Shown here piece by piece: positions 38,375-51,223 of a stretch of 64,000 nucleotides of DNA. Source of the DNA: Ooceraea biroi (Eukaryota; Arthropoda; Insecta; Hymenoptera; Formicidae). The stretch lies in contig NC_039517.1 of the NCBI RefSeq assembly GCF_003672135.1, forward strand, positions 1,426,001 to 1,490,000, given 5' to 3'. The notes under the pieces were generated by a model. The model made no database searches, was not told the DNA's origin, and saw nothing but the letters and a program-made list of their open reading frames with translations. Each line of letters starts with the position of its first letter. The first letter of the stretch is position 1. A program made the translations under genes and the position numbers.

Positions 38375-41300
38375 CTAGTTAACCATAAGTGTATGCGATT
38401 CCATAGGAGCCGCGCTGTCGTATAAAGTGTCCGTGTCCTGCGTAGGCTCGCCTTGCAGCTGGCATTGGTTACTCAACGTGCCAGCACCGCAGTCGCAGAA
38501 GAATCTGAAAGCATGCGAGACACACGTGCGTTACACATCGTTTGGCCGACGATTACGCAATGATCGGCGCCGCGCCGCGCGTCACGTAGAAGCTGATAAA
38601 GCTGATAGAACGAGAAACCCGCTGCTCACTCACCGATCGTGTCTGATGAACTCGACGTCGTGACCGGCGTGGCAGGTCTTTATGCAGTTGACGCATATCG
38701 CGTTGCGGTCTGTCGTGTTGCACGTCTGACAGCGATAGAAGTCGTGCATGGGAAAGGAGGTGTACGACGATATCTTATAGAGGCACTGGCCATTCCCCAC
38801 TGCCTTCTCCACCGCGTCTTGGTTGTTGAAGATTTTATTGCCTGAAAGCGCGCGCGACACACGCGTAATTCGTCAGGCTCATCTTCATCGAGAGAAAGTA
38901 CTTGCGGAAGAAGTTTGTCCGGTGGAAATACCGGCCGGAAACGAGACGCTTACCTCTAGTGGTCGGCTGGACGCCGCTGGCTAGACAGAGCCCGCCGAAC
39001 CGATTGTTGAATATCTGATTGTACTCTAACGTGGCAGTGGCGTTGTTGGTGATCTCGACACCGGCAGCCAGCCCGTCGAAGATCCGGTTTCTCCTCAGGA
39101 TCGGCTGCGACTGCGTCGAGATTAGCACACCCGCTTGCGCATTGCGAAATATGTCGTTCTCTTCCAGAACACCTGCGACCGAAACGTGCCAGCGTTATTA
39201 GCGATTCGCCATGATGATATATTCGGAAGGCAATCTGACAGAAAGATTTTGTTAATCTTCATTTCTCACCGTCAGAGAATGAAAAGAGAATAGATGGAAG
39301 CTATAGTCTTCGTACTAGCAGCGTCGCGTTTAATTATTCACGATATATTTCACTTTGCAGCGATTGTCGTCGCGACTCGACGTAGATAATTTATCTCCAG
39401 CATCCGCGATTAAAGCGAATCGCTTGAAGCGATATAATTTTGAGTTCATGCATTCGATAATTGGAATTTCTGAATCTATTCAGGTTCAATAAAAAGTGAC
39501 CGTTTAAGACTCGAGGAAGTAAATTCTTGAGAATTGTCGTCGCACGATTCGCGCATCGGACGCACGCGAGCGGAAGTCGAGCTGATACGTTACCTTTGCC
39601 ACCGTTAAATATACAGATACCGCCGTCTCGTCCGTCGAAGATCTTATTTCTCTTGAGAGTCGGGTTGCTGTCGGTCTTGATCCAGACTCCCGCCATGGCG
39701 TTGTCGAAGATCTCGTTCTGCTCGAGTAAGCCCAAGCCGCTATTGTACACGAGTACGCCTCCGTTCTGCCCGCCCCATATCTTGTTGCCACGTATCACCG
39801 GATTGCTGCCGGTCCTAGATTCGACATGAGAAGGGAAACGGCGTTTCAGGCGCGTCTCGTCAATCGCTCGCGCTTGCACGGAAGCGGGAAGTAAGAATTA
39901 TAATTATAATGTAAAATAAAAATAAAGTTATTATTATTATTGTTATTATTAATTACCTTATTTGTACTCCCGAGTATAAATGATTGAAGATATCATTGTC
40001 CTCCAACTTGCCGTGGCCGTTGTCATAGAAATACACGCCGACCTGTTTGCCACTATGAATCCGGTTTCTCCTGAGCACCGGCGTCGAACCCGTCGTGATC
40101 CAAACACCCGCGAGAGTATTTGCATAGACCTCGTTCTCCTCGATCAAGCCCTGGCCCTTCTCGTGAACGTAAATGCCGCCGTGCTGGCCGTGGTGTATCT
40201 TGTTGTGCCGCACTATCGGGTCAGAGTTTGTTCTAATTTGTATACCGGCCAACGCATTACCGTAAATATTATTGTGCTCGATCAGGCCGCGGCCCTCGCC
40301 GAATATATACACGCCGCCCTGGTGGCCGTTGTATATCTCGTTTCGACGTATCGTCGGATTCGAGTTCGACGTGATCCACACGCCGGCAAAGTTATTCGAG
40401 TGTATCTTGTTGTCAATGAACTGCCCGAGACCGTTCTCGTGAACGTAGATGCCGCCCGTCTGGCCGTGGTGTATCTCGCAGTGCACGACGGTGGGATTTG
40501 CGCCAGCCTTCACCTCGAAGCCGGCTATGCGATTGTTGTGGATGTCGTTCGCCTCGAAGTAGCCCAGCCCGTTGTCGAATGTGAAGATCCCGACGTCACG
40601 CCCGTGGTGAATGTGATTCCGTCGCATGATCGGGTTCGCGTAGTTCTTCACCCAGATGCCGGCCAGAGCGTTGCGCGAAATTTCGTTGTCCTCGTAGGTG
40701 CCCTGAGCGTAGTCGGTGACATACAGACCGACGTTCTCGCAGTCCGATATGTCGCAGTTCTTCACCAGTGGATTCGCACCCACGCCGGAGACACACACCG
40801 CAGCGCCGACTGAAAAGTAAAGATCAACGTCAGTACAATTTCTCTCCAATAAACCCTCGTTAAGCTGAATTCCGTCGAAATTTATTCGATTTAAAATTTC
40901 TAATTTTTAAATTTATTCGATTCAAAATTTCTACTTTTTACATTTATTCGATTTAAAATTTCTAATTTTTAAATTAATTCGATTCAAAATTTCTAAGTTT
41001 TAAATTTATTCGATTCAAAATTTTTAGTTTTTAAATTTATTCGATTAAAAATTTCCATCAACATTAATCACAAAGCTCTACCTACATTCGAGATTCTTCA
41101 TTTGAACTGAACTGAAATATCTGCGCTTGTTACGAGCATCGACTCACCAACGCTAGAACTTCTGATGATACAGTGATCAACGGTGGGACTGCAATTCTCG
41201 CCAACTTCTAGGCAGTAGTGCTTGTGATGAGGCACAGTGCTGGTCACGTCGGGCGTGAACTTCAACGTGAGATGCCCGGCGTACGCACGTTTCGCCCCTT

Positions 41301-43735
41301 CGACAAACATTACCGTCGACTCGCTTTCCCGTTCCAGGATGACCGACTCCGCGACGTTGCCCGGCGCTGCACCAATCAACGCCACGTCGCTGTCGATCAC
41401 GAGGAATTCACCTCTGTACGTTCCAGCGTGCAGAAACACTAGATGCTGCGTCGTCGTGTCTTCACCATTCGTCTGCGAGTTGCTGTTGCAACAACCCTGG
41501 CCTCCTGGAGCCGCGCTGCTTCCGCTCGTATTCCCGCTCGTAGTGGATGTGCTGCTGCTGCTGTTGTTGTTGCTCCTGTACTCGTCGACGTAGTCGAGCG
41601 CCCCCTGAACCGTGTTGAAGTACGGCAGATTGCGACCCTTAAACTTGAGGTCCTGGAAGCCGGGCCGCACGTGCACGCCCCTGTACAGCTGCCTGAAGCT
41701 CTCCTTCCATGGATTCGGGTACTCGGACTCGTCCGGCGACACGAACTCGAATTTACACGGAGCTGGGTTAAACAGCGGCAGATCGTACTCGTAGACCTGC
41801 TGGTACAGTGATTTCCACAGCTCCGTGTCATTCGCGATCGCCTGGAAACGCTTGCACACCTGCGACACTCGGCAAAGGTCCTGCTCCATGAGATAGTTGA
41901 ATATCGTGAGCAGCACCTCATCCGGTAGCTCATACTGAAGATAATGCGCTGCTGTGTTTGTGTTTATACCTGCCACGAAATCAGAAATCAGAATTAGACG
42001 AGTTACAAAGGGAATTTTCGAAAAGAAAAGAAAAGAAAAAATTAATGAAATAAAGATTCGCGTCTCGAAGGAAGGAAATTGCAACGGTACCTTTAGAAGT
42101 ACGAGGACTCTAAAGCTAAAGTCTCCGTTGCTCAAAGATTTCGTCTAAGGTTGCATGCTTTTGCGCAATACAGTGACATGATACGTTCGATATGACGATT
42201 GCATCATCAAACTGTTCTTTTCAATTTCGGAAAAATATTTGAAATAATTTCTGGCAAGACCGATCGATTAGTTAAAGATTAGTCTGAGAGCATCAGTGGA
42301 GACGATACCGTCGGTGGACAGCGAACACGTTCGCCTTGGTCGTTTCCTCGCTGGCAGCGACGATGAACCAAAAGTGGCCGCGATGCTACTTCCGCCCGAT
42401 GGTGGCAGAGCTGAGCTGGTACCAGGTGCAGGATCCGGATGAGGTGGACTTTTGCGTCTAAGATCGTACGGTGAAGAATGGGACTGCGAGGGGGACGGCG
42501 ACGGTGCAGCTACTCCGGATACACTAGGGGACGAGCCTCGTCCACCACTTCCTCCGCCTCCACCGCCAACTCCACCGCCCGGAAGGATCTGATTGGACGT
42601 TGGACATGGCAAATCGCATGGCTCGGCTGACAAAGAGACGTACAAAACACCGTCATTAAAGGACCTGAAGCTTGGGCAGGCAGGTCAAAAGTTTCCAAAA
42701 TATTTCTTTAAAAGGCAAGTCACACATTCAAGAAAGTGAATGAGCAGAAAAAGAGGGAGAAAGAGAGAGAGAGAATACCGTGTTGTCATCTTCTGCGTGT
42801 TTCAGCATAAACTTGTGCGTTCAACGTTTTATGGTGGCAAGCGACGTTCGTTTGTGTGAAAACCGCCATGGCTCTCGCTACCTGCCGCATAATTTGCGGC
42901 AAATTAGAGACATTTGCACGGTGACACGGGGCGGCCGGCCCCGGTCTTTTACAAATGATGCCGACGCATGATAATGTCGCAAGCCCCCGCGCTTGCCAGG
43001 AACTCGGTAATGAACCGTGTCGTAATTATCCCGGATCCCGGTGTAATTGTCGGCATTACGCGAATCCAATTGCGCTGCCGATATCGCGGCGAACGGAAGG
43101 AGCGAGCGAGAAGCTGAAGGGTGCGAAATGCAAAACGGATTCAAACGAACGAAAACGCCGCGCGCCGCGTTCCTCTCGCGGCCGCACCGTCTTTCGTGCG
43201 GGGAACGCGTTATCGGAGTGCACAATGCGCACGAGATTATCAGCTAATCTCCTCCGACCGGCGAACCGGCGATTATCGCCGGACGAAAATTCACGTTGCA
43301 TATCAAAGTACGAGTCGACGGAAAAGGAGGAGATACCGCACGACGCGCGGTCCGGGGTCCGGCGCGTTCACGCGTCCCTCCGTTCACTATCAAATCATTA
43401 TCGTGTGACGAACACTGACACAGGCGATCGTCACGCGCTCGGTTCCACTCCGCTCCGTAAACAGCGCCTTGAATCGTTTCACTTTCTAGTCGGTAACACA
43501 CGGGGGTACATGCACGCACGCGTGCATGGGGGGGGGGGGCGGCAGGAGGTGCTCCGCTCGTGGAAACCGACGAAATGCACGGGCATCCCGTGGCCGGGGA
43601 TACTCTCGATCACGTTTTCGGGTCGCACCGCTCAGGGGATCCTCCGCGCGAAAGTGGAGCACCGCTAAATCATCACGCGAAACGCACTGGTAGCGCCGAT
43701 ACCGCGTAACAGACGCCAGCCTCTCCTTTCCTCCT

Positions 43736-43766
<31 letters not shown>

Positions 43767-46234
43767 TTCTTTCCTCAAAAGTACATCCGTGCTCTGTAAC
43801 AAATACTTCATTTAGCATTTCTAAGTATTATGTTTAACAGTAGCATTAATAAAATTAATGTAATTACGTTAATTTTATTAATGTAATGTGTTTTACATTT
43901 CTGCGTAAAATCACTTGCGGCACACTCGAGTTCGATGAATGGTTGCATGCATTATTTGTGGTAATGTAATTCTCCATTTCTCGGATTTCATCAACAACAG
44001 GAAGAACTTAAATATCGATTTCCATAAATGCGATTCTCAAGACTGCTCGTTCACTCGTCCCTCTCATTCTCTCTCTCTCGCACTCTCTTTCTTTCTCGTT
44101 CTGCCGCCGTCTTTCCCCTTACTTCATCCCTCTCTCTCTTTCTTTCTTTCACTCTCCACTTCTCTCCGTCTCGCTCGGACCGCTGGAAAATTCGGCACTC
44201 GATCGACATGTACGCGGAGTCGCGCCGGAGTGCGTTCCAGCTGGATCGCTGACACGATTCGGAATCGAGAAGAAAGGGGAGAAAGAGGGAGAGAGAAAGG
44301 ACGAGAAAAAGGAAAGAAAGAAGTACACGGTGGAGGACGGAAGGGGAAGGCGACTCTGGAGCCAACATTCCTACGGATTGATCGCGGAGCGGAGATCGCG
44401 ATCGATACACGACGACGTGTATACGGATGCGTACCGTCCATACCATGAGACGCACAAAGGTTTTTCGAAGCGAGCGCGATGGTCCCTGCGCTATGATACA
44501 ATATTATATTACAATAAAGATCACGTTCCCTTAATATATTATACTATCATCGAAGGGGGGAGGGTCATTCAACCCTTGTCACGTTATAGTTTCGAAACTC
44601 GATTCTGCATTATGCATGCATGCATCGTCATAACAGGCGTCACTGTTGACTCGATTCTCTTCTCCATCAGGAAAAACGTAGCAGATCTTCAAAATTCCAT
44701 TAATCTGATTTTGTAATCTGTAATTGAATCGTTTTGGCTGCCCATTGGTGTTTGACAAATGGAACAAATGTAGTTTGGGGCTCAATAACGAGCAAGATTA
44801 GCGAGATGACAGATTGCAGGCTTGATACTTGCATCAGAAGGACCAGAAGAGTCATCCGACGTTAATCGTGATTGACTGAGCTGTTTTTTTACTCGATTTT
44901 CTGCAGTCACCAATTACAAGGAGACCGAGCCTTCACTCGACAGAGGAATTTCGCTACGGAAAGCCAACGAGTGCACATTCAGCGTAAAGTTATAAAATCA
45001 GCCACGCCGAAAGTGGCAGCGAAGCGTGTGCAGCTGGAGAAGTTCAGTGACAGTCCGCGCAAACAGTGCAGAGGATTAATAAAAACCAACTGCATAATCG
45101 CCTCACAAGTGGCACGAAATTACAAAATTGTAAGGTACTCTGTTTGCACTACGCATGAATGTGTACTGCCACGATTCTCCTCCGCTGCACGTGCACCTTG
45201 TCACAATCGAGCGAGTACTGTGAGTTGCACAGGCAATGATTCTTCGTTACATTGGCATCAGATCGGACCAGAGTAGATACTTAAATCCACACGCTTCTCA
45301 AATACATGCCAAAGTTGACACTTCAGTCCACTGAACACACGCTGCCCGATTACACCGATGTGCATTCACTGGCACTTCTTGGATCACTCTCTCTTTCTCC
45401 TCGGTCACTCACTTTCCCAAACGAGACGAGAATCCTGAATACAGAGAACCCTGAAAGACACAAGTGTAGAAAGGTGCACAGTACAGAGACACAAAACGTA
45501 CGCTCAAGGCAGGGCTAACCTCAGGCTCTCCAGGGGACGCATGGGCGCAGCCCAAGCATCCTCTCGAGCGCGCCTGCTCGTCGAGGCTCGCTGTCCAGAG
45601 ACGCGAAAGGGACAGAGAGTCGCGCGAGGAAGGGCCACGAAGAAAGAAACGGACAAAGGGAAAAAAAGACCTCCGCGCGCCGCATCGAAACGGTCGTCCT
45701 CTCTCGCGCGGGGCATCGCGAGCAAACGGAATTCGCCCGCGCATCGGCGAGGTTTTCCGGGACCCCCGCCCCCCCCCCCCCGGAATTCCTCGCGCGAGGG
45801 GGCCACGTCGGGGGTACGCTCGGGCGACGTCGACGAGGTAGACGCGCGTAGACCCGAATGCGTCTGCACGCCGCACGCACCGTCGAGAGACAAAGGCCCG
45901 ACAGCGGGGGACGATGGATGAACCGCACGAATCGCGAGACACCACGACGACGACGAGTTCCTGGACAACGGCGCTCGACGCGGACTCCTCTTTGTCTCCG
46001 TCTCTCTCGCTCATTCTCTCTTTCTATATATATATATATATATATATGTAATGCTCTCTCGCTCGCGCTCGCAGTCTCTCCTCGCTCGCTCGATCTCTCT
46101 TCGTTGCACTCGCTCGCTCGCTCACTCGCACGCTTACCCGAAGTAGTCCTCGATGGCAAAGGGATCCTGTTTGCGTTTTTCCGTCGCGACCTCCGTACGT
46201 AGCTGCGCGACGACGAGAACGACGCGCTCGGCAT
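38375..46234 (-). CDS. FBXO11: F-box only protein 11, SCF ubiquitin-ligase substrate receptor
   Basis: Coding exons, 5' to 3': 46234-46138, 42626-42309, 41969-41148, 40809-39957, 39814-39594, 39172-38954, 38841-38634, 38504-38375; 2,868 nt, 955 residues, all junctions in phase. The first exon encodes a basic N-terminus (RSYVRRSRRK) and the second a Gly/Ser/Pro-rich linker with PYDLRRKSPP and RKRPRR. The F-box (about 150-190) reads ELPDEVLLTIFNYL. Next come many PbH1 beta-helix repeats (about 250-840; NPTLKRNKIFDGRDGGICIF is one) and a UBR-type zinc finger (about 865-925) with CQTCNTTDRNAICVNC and FFCDCGAG. The protein ends in DTDTLYDSAAPMESHTL. This architecture and the motifs match animal FBXO11, which recruits substrates to SKP1-CUL1-RBX1. 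Start choice: the only ATG in the 5' exon whose frame splices in phase to the conserved second exon; exon 1 is the least certain part. Confidence 0.95.
40884..41062. repeat. 31-bp minisatellite, about six copies
   Basis: The motif ATTCGATT[TC]AAAATTT recurs at 40884, 40915, 40946, 40977, 41008 and 41039, an exact 31-bp period. The array lies in the FBXO11 intron between the exons 41148-41969 and 39957-40809. It is AT-rich and non-coding. Confidence 0.9.
42627..46137. other. First intron of FBXO11
   Basis: This 3.5-kb intron has a CT run (about 43739-43758), a near-perfect palindrome at 43844-43884 (CATTAATAAAATTAA with its complement around TAATTA), a 14-C run near 45767-45781 and a TA run at about 46026-46046. 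No other exon is convincing. Confidence 0.5.
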
Positions 46235-46854
46235 GTTCGTGTCGTCGGCGGCACTTCTCGGCGGTCGTCCTCGTCTTCGTCGTCCCCGTAGCCGTCGTCG
46301 TTCTCGTTCCCCTCCTCCTCCTCCTCCTCCGCCGCCCGCTTCTCCGCCGCCTCCCGCTCCTCCTATTCCGCTCTCGTACGCTGCTATCGGGTCGCGTGTA
46401 GCTTCACGGTTACGAGGTACGTGCACGACGTACGGCGGTACCCTCCCCGGCGGTCGGGCGGCCGCCGCTGCGGTGCCGTGGCTGCGAACGCGCGCGCGAA
46501 AGTCCGCCGGAGGAAAACCACCTCCGCGGTACTGGCACTACACAATAGCGACTCTACTACCACCATGCATCGGCGGCCATCTTTCTCGCGGCCGACGACG
46601 ACGACGACGACGGGCAGGTCTCTGCTTGCCGACTGGTGGACCAGAGGGCAGCCGCCAATCGGACGGGCTTACGATCCGCGTGTGCGTGCCGTGCGCTCCG
46701 CACACCCCCCGCCCCCCATTCGACCCGTCGCCGACCCTCCTCGCCCGCTGCCCCTGCTACTACCCACTGCCGCCGCCGCCACCACGGGGCTTATTACCGA
46801 GCCCCCCTTTCGCAGTGGAGCGCGACACGAGCGACGGGTATCGGTTATGGAGTT
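46235..46854. promoter_or_regulatory. Divergent promoter region between FBXO11 and RCE1
   Basis: The start codons of the minus-strand FBXO11 and plus-strand RCE1 are about 620 bp apart and face away from each other. The interval is GC-rich, with CCG, CTC and GAC triplet runs (for example about 46310-46345 and 46597-46612). That suits a CpG-type bidirectional promoter. I see no TATA box and cannot place transcription starts. The assignment rests on gene arrangement. Confidence 0.5.
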
Positions 46855-48985
46855 ATGGAGGCCGCCGCGCAGCCGAGTTACGAGCAGCCGCACAACTGCG
46901 CGTCCGCGATCCTCTCGTGCCTCGCGCTCTCGGTCGTCTACGTGGCGAGCCTGTACGTCTGGAGTACGCCGCACAACAGGTACAAACGACGACGACGATC
47001 GGCCGCGCCGATGCGAGTGACAGCACAACGCACTGACGAACCGACGAGTCCCGGAGGGCGTCCCGCTCCCGTTCCCTCCTCGCGGTTCTTCCTCTCGCGA
47101 GCTCGCCACTCCTGCTCCCGTTTTATCGCCCCGCGAACGAGGGATGGATGAGCGACGGACTCGCCGCTTTCGTCCCGTCCTCGTCCACGCCAAGCCGATT
47201 CGATGGAACGCGGATCGCGACTGTTCAGCACCGACTCCGCCGCCTCCAGATGGCTCACTGAGCGACGTCTCCGCTGACGCACAAAGTGCCGCGCGCGGTG
47301 CCGCCATCTATTCTTTCCATCGCCGCCGCCGCTGGACAAGTCGGCGGGAACGTCCGTTCCTGGCGATCGAGTTATCGCTCTAGTGGCTTTACGACCGTGG
47401 CGCATTTTGTAAATCGGGAGCTTATATTTTTTTTTATTTCTATTTGGAAACTTAAATAGGCATTAATTAATTTTAAGTGCGAAGAAGTGCTATGCTCAAA
47501 ATGTCTGATTGGTATAAATTTAAATGTTCGAATTTGAATATTTAAATTTGAACGCGAGCGAATGGCAGTGTCATGGCGTCCGCGAGGTCTGGCGGGAGGT
47601 TTGAAACTCCATTCGTCCGGCGGTATCAATAAGTGTCGATTAATTTTCTCCATTGTTCATGATTAAATTCTACTTTTGTGTTTCAGAGAGCACCCGTCAA
47701 CGATAAAGAAACGATTCTTCAGCGTCTTCATCATGACTTTCCTCTCGCCAGCGCCTCTGTACTTTGGATTAAATGAGAAAGTGTTCCAAAAGGTAATTGT
47801 CGACTCAAAAATGTCCTCAATATTCCTCAAAAATCGCATAATAGCATAAAAAATAAATTTTATAAATAGATAAAAAATAAAATTTATAAATAATATAATT
47901 ATGCGTTACATGTGGCAGGCAAGCATGTGGGAGCTGTTGGGTCTACGATGGTCGGGCTTCATACAGGCTGCCGTGATACCGTTGCTCCTAACGATGATTC
48001 TGTTCCTAGGTCCCTTGAGCTTGCAGGGCTTCAATGGCTTGTGGCGACTGTACACTGGTCAGTATCCTGCGAATCCAATCGAAAAGACATGCAGGAGTCC
48101 GGTAATTAAAATAACGAGCACGAGCTTCACTCCTCAGAGCCCATGTACTGGCTGGGAAGCGTGCGGACGTTGATCTGGTGGCGGAATCAGGTGGTCGCGC
48201 CCCTCTCCGAGGAGTGGACCTTCAGGGCCTGCATGCTGCCGTTGCTCCTGCAGTGCTTCACGCCGGCTACTGCCATATTCGTGTGCCCCCTGTTCTTCGG
48301 GGTGGCCCACTTCCATCACGTGGTCGGGAGGGTGAAGATGGGCATGGGGATCAAGCACGCGCTGTTTATATCCTGTAAGTTCGTCGCGCTCTGAAAAATT
48401 ATGTTTTTTCATCCAAGAAAATATCGGGAATCGAATGAAATGAATAATCTTTCACCAGGCATTCGATATCTCAGAGAAAGAGATTTATACAAATATAATC
48501 TGTTGTAAATAATAATAATCTGTATAAATAATTTATATAAATTAATTATTAGGAATTAATAAATTTATACAAACATAATTAAATGTTCCTAGTGAAAACA
48601 AAAGTTAACTCCGCATGGAATTTAGGTTTCCAGTCCGCGTACACGACACTGTTCGGAGCGTACGCAGCCTTCCTCTTCGCGAAGACAGGTGGGCATCGCA
48701 CTTTCTTCCCTTCCACACGATCCGCGAGTCTTCGTGAAGAGCTGCTCACACGTGCTTGTATTTTCTCCAGGACACTTCGTAGCGCCGTTCGCCGCGCACT
48801 CCTTCTGCAATCACATGGGCTTTCCCGATCTCTCCGAGATAGCGGCGTACAAGGACCCGCTGAAGAGGGCCGGGCTGCTCTGCCTGTTCGTCATCGGTCT
48901 GGTCGCTTGGTGCTTCCTGCTGACGCCGATGACGCACCCGTCGCTGTTCAACAACAACTTGTTCTGGACTAAGCAATCCGTATGA
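46855..48985 (+). CDS. RCE1: CAAX prenyl protease 2 (Ras-converting enzyme)
   Basis: Exons 46855-46979, 47687-47792, 47919-48057, 48138-48374, 48626-48688, 48771-48985; 885 nt, 294 residues, every junction GT-AG and in phase. It is a polytopic ER-membrane endopeptidase of the ABI/CPBP (M79) family that removes the -AAX tripeptide from farnesylated or geranylgeranylated proteins. The N-terminus (SCLALSVVYVASLYVW), the second exon (EHPSTIKKRFFSVF) and IPLLLTMILFLGPL match animal RCE1. The conserved site is visible: SEEWTFRAC (E148, E149, R153), FFGVAHFHH (H181) and HSFCNHMGFP (H233, N237). Length fits the family (human about 330). The chosen ATG is the second of two closely spaced ones; the first, 8 nt upstream at 46847, is out of frame. 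Confidence 0.95.
46980..47686. other. First intron of RCE1
   Basis: A 707-bp intron. Its first part is CpG-rich and the rest AT-rich. It ends in a good polypyrimidine tract and acceptor (TTTGTGTTTCAG). Nothing else is recognised. Confidence 0.6.
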
Positions 48986-51223
48986 GACAAGTTGAGCAGA
49001 GCGCGAGCTTGAGCAAACGCCAGGAGCTTCTAATTAATTCTAACGGAGTTTCTACGCCATAACTACTGCTCCATTACCGACTTAACTGTTTTACATTGTT
49101 GTGTGATATTTTATATTTGTGTCTAGTGTATATATATATATATATATATAACGCTTATATATATATATATATGTCTGTTCAAGAGTCGCGTCTCGCAGGG
49201 ATTTAATATCAGTGATGTACATGCGACGATAACGACGCACTCTCAACTCAAACACGGACAAATCCGCGCTCCAACTTGGACTCGACTCGTTGTTACGACA
49301 AAAGATGTATCACCGTAGTGCCTCAGATTTAATTAGACTTTTTGAACTGTAATTACAAAGGCATCACAATAACTGTCGGATATAGGTAAACTCCGTTCGC
49401 GAAGCCGAGGCGCGAGGGACGCCTCGTGCACCATCATTCTTCACGAATTAATCTCTCCAAGTGCGTCATCGCGAGGCGAGGTCCGCCGGGGCGGACGTCC
49501 CAAAGCGTCATCGATTTGTTCAGGGAGATCTTTTTTGTAAACGGGGATCACGTAGCGTAGAGACTATTCTAGCGTAATTAATTAACTGGATCAATGAAGT
49601 CTAGCGAGAAAGTTTGCAGATCGATCTTTATATAATCGTCCGTACTTTTATAACAGTCTGTAATATAAATACGATGTGTGTGCGCGCGCGTGTGTGCGTA
49701 CGATATGGCAGTGACGAGATATACCCAAGCGTGACACGCCGCCCCGTGCGCGCACGAACCAAATGTTTTTATTTGCATCACAGAAGTAACGGTCGCGCGC
49801 AACAGAAATGTCACAGAAATACACTTTTGTATGAGTGTATCTATTGTACATGTACACGTACATACATATATGTGTGTGTACACTACCGTCAAAAAGTTTC
49901 GGACCGAAGAAATTAATAAGATTTGATTATATAATTTCATCCCCAAAGGATAGTGTCAATTACTTTATTATTTCGTGTTTCCCTTCTCCAATAAAATTTA
50001 ATTTCATTATAATTCGAAGCAATTTTATTTTCTATTTCTATTTGTTACTTTTTTTTTCTTTCTTAAACTTTTTGACGGCAGTGTACATGCAGTGCAACTG
50101 AGAACGAGGGCATGTAAGTACTTATGTGTATATATATATAAGACGTGGACGACACTGGTTTCCTTTCTTGTGAATAATATCTTTCAATCGAATGCGTAAT
50201 TGTGTATATCACTTGTTAATCGAGACACGAGTTTATATCGCGGCAAGATCGACTTTTTAAACGACGTTCGGAGAGTACGAGAAGTGTTAACGAGTATACT
50301 AATACGATGATGTTGAAGTGATACTATTAGTGTTTTATAGTGAAGTAAAAAAGAAAAGAAGTAAAGCTACAAATCGCTGCGGAAATCGATACTCAAGATT
50401 ATTCCCGCGAGGACTCGTAGGACAATTTCGTGCGAGTGTCCGTCGAAATCTGTTAAACGTTTTGTTTTTTGCGACGAGAGAGGCGATCTGATTTCCGTGC
50501 ACGATCGTTTCACTTTATAACATTGATACAGAATATATAATTCTAAACAAAACGTCTAACTTGCATCATTTGTCAGTCATCATGATCCTACGCTTATCCC
50601 TTGTCCTCGATAAATTTACCTTGAATTTACCTTGCGAAATAGATTTACGCAAGACGTAAAAGTGAACGTTGAACAATAAACTCTGTGGAATCTCCATTTG
50701 CCTTCAATTTTCTTCTGGAATTCTTTTTTTTCAAAGACGAATTGTTTTGGGCGAACAATAAACGACAAGCGCGTGATCAAACTTGCAAATATTCATAGAA
50801 CTCCTCTCAAATGTTCCCGAGTGACCTCATAAACTTCTAATGATTATAATAATTATAAATTATGAACTTGTAATAATTTTTAATTTACGTCGATTACGAA
50901 TTGTTACTCAATAACAATTAGAGACTCGTCAATAGCGCTTTGCTCATTATTATTAAATGTCGCGTCTCGTAATGATACTTTCACGTTGTAATAAATAGAT
51001 AAAAATGACGATGATTTTTCGGTGCAAGCAAGAGGGGTTTGCCTTGCCTTACGCGCGAGTGCTTGAAGGCCGATGCGAATTTAGGAACTGCGACTACGTA
51101 CAGTCAGTCTTCCCTCGGACGATCATCGACGAACTATCGACTACGCGAACGTCTGATAAATAAATAACTAGATAAATGTAGATTCTGATCGCGCAAACGT
51201 GGAAACTGCTCGCTCGCGCGTCC
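48986..51223. other. Convergent intergenic region between RCE1 and KCTD3
   Basis: RCE1 and KCTD3 end tail-to-tail here. The interval contains two TA microsatellites (about 49131-49150 and 49156-49171), a short GT/CG run near 49676-49697 and the MITE at 49881-50083. Plus-strand AATAAA hexamers occur at about 50674 and 50755, but they are far from the RCE1 stop, so I do not assign them. Confidence 0.5.
49881..50083. mobile_element. Tc1/mariner-like MITE, 203 bp
   Basis: The ends are inverted: CACTACCGTCAAAAAGTTT at 49881 and AAACTTTTTGACGGCAGTG ending at 50083, one mismatch over 19 bp. TA dinucleotides at 49879-49880 and 50084-50085 form the target-site duplication expected for IS630/Tc1/mariner elements. 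The 160-bp interior is AT-rich and non-coding, so the element depends on a transposase in trans. It lies 0.9 kb downstream of RCE1. Confidence 0.85.

Noticed and set aside
39980..40813. Long plus-strand frame of 277 codons
   Set aside because: It is the antisense shadow of the FBXO11 beta-helix exon; the minus strand carries the conserved protein with proper splice sites.
45521..46426. Minus-strand Gly/Arg-rich frame of about 300 codons
   Set aside because: Only the piece from the ATG at 46234 to the donor at 46138 fits a gene (FBXO11 exon 1). The rest is simple-sequence read-through into the intron.
46233..47036. Proline/arginine-rich plus-strand frame of about 267 codons
   Set aside because: It overlaps the FBXO11/RCE1 promoter and RCE1 exon 1 in another frame. 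Its composition comes from CCG and CTC triplet runs and no domain is visible.
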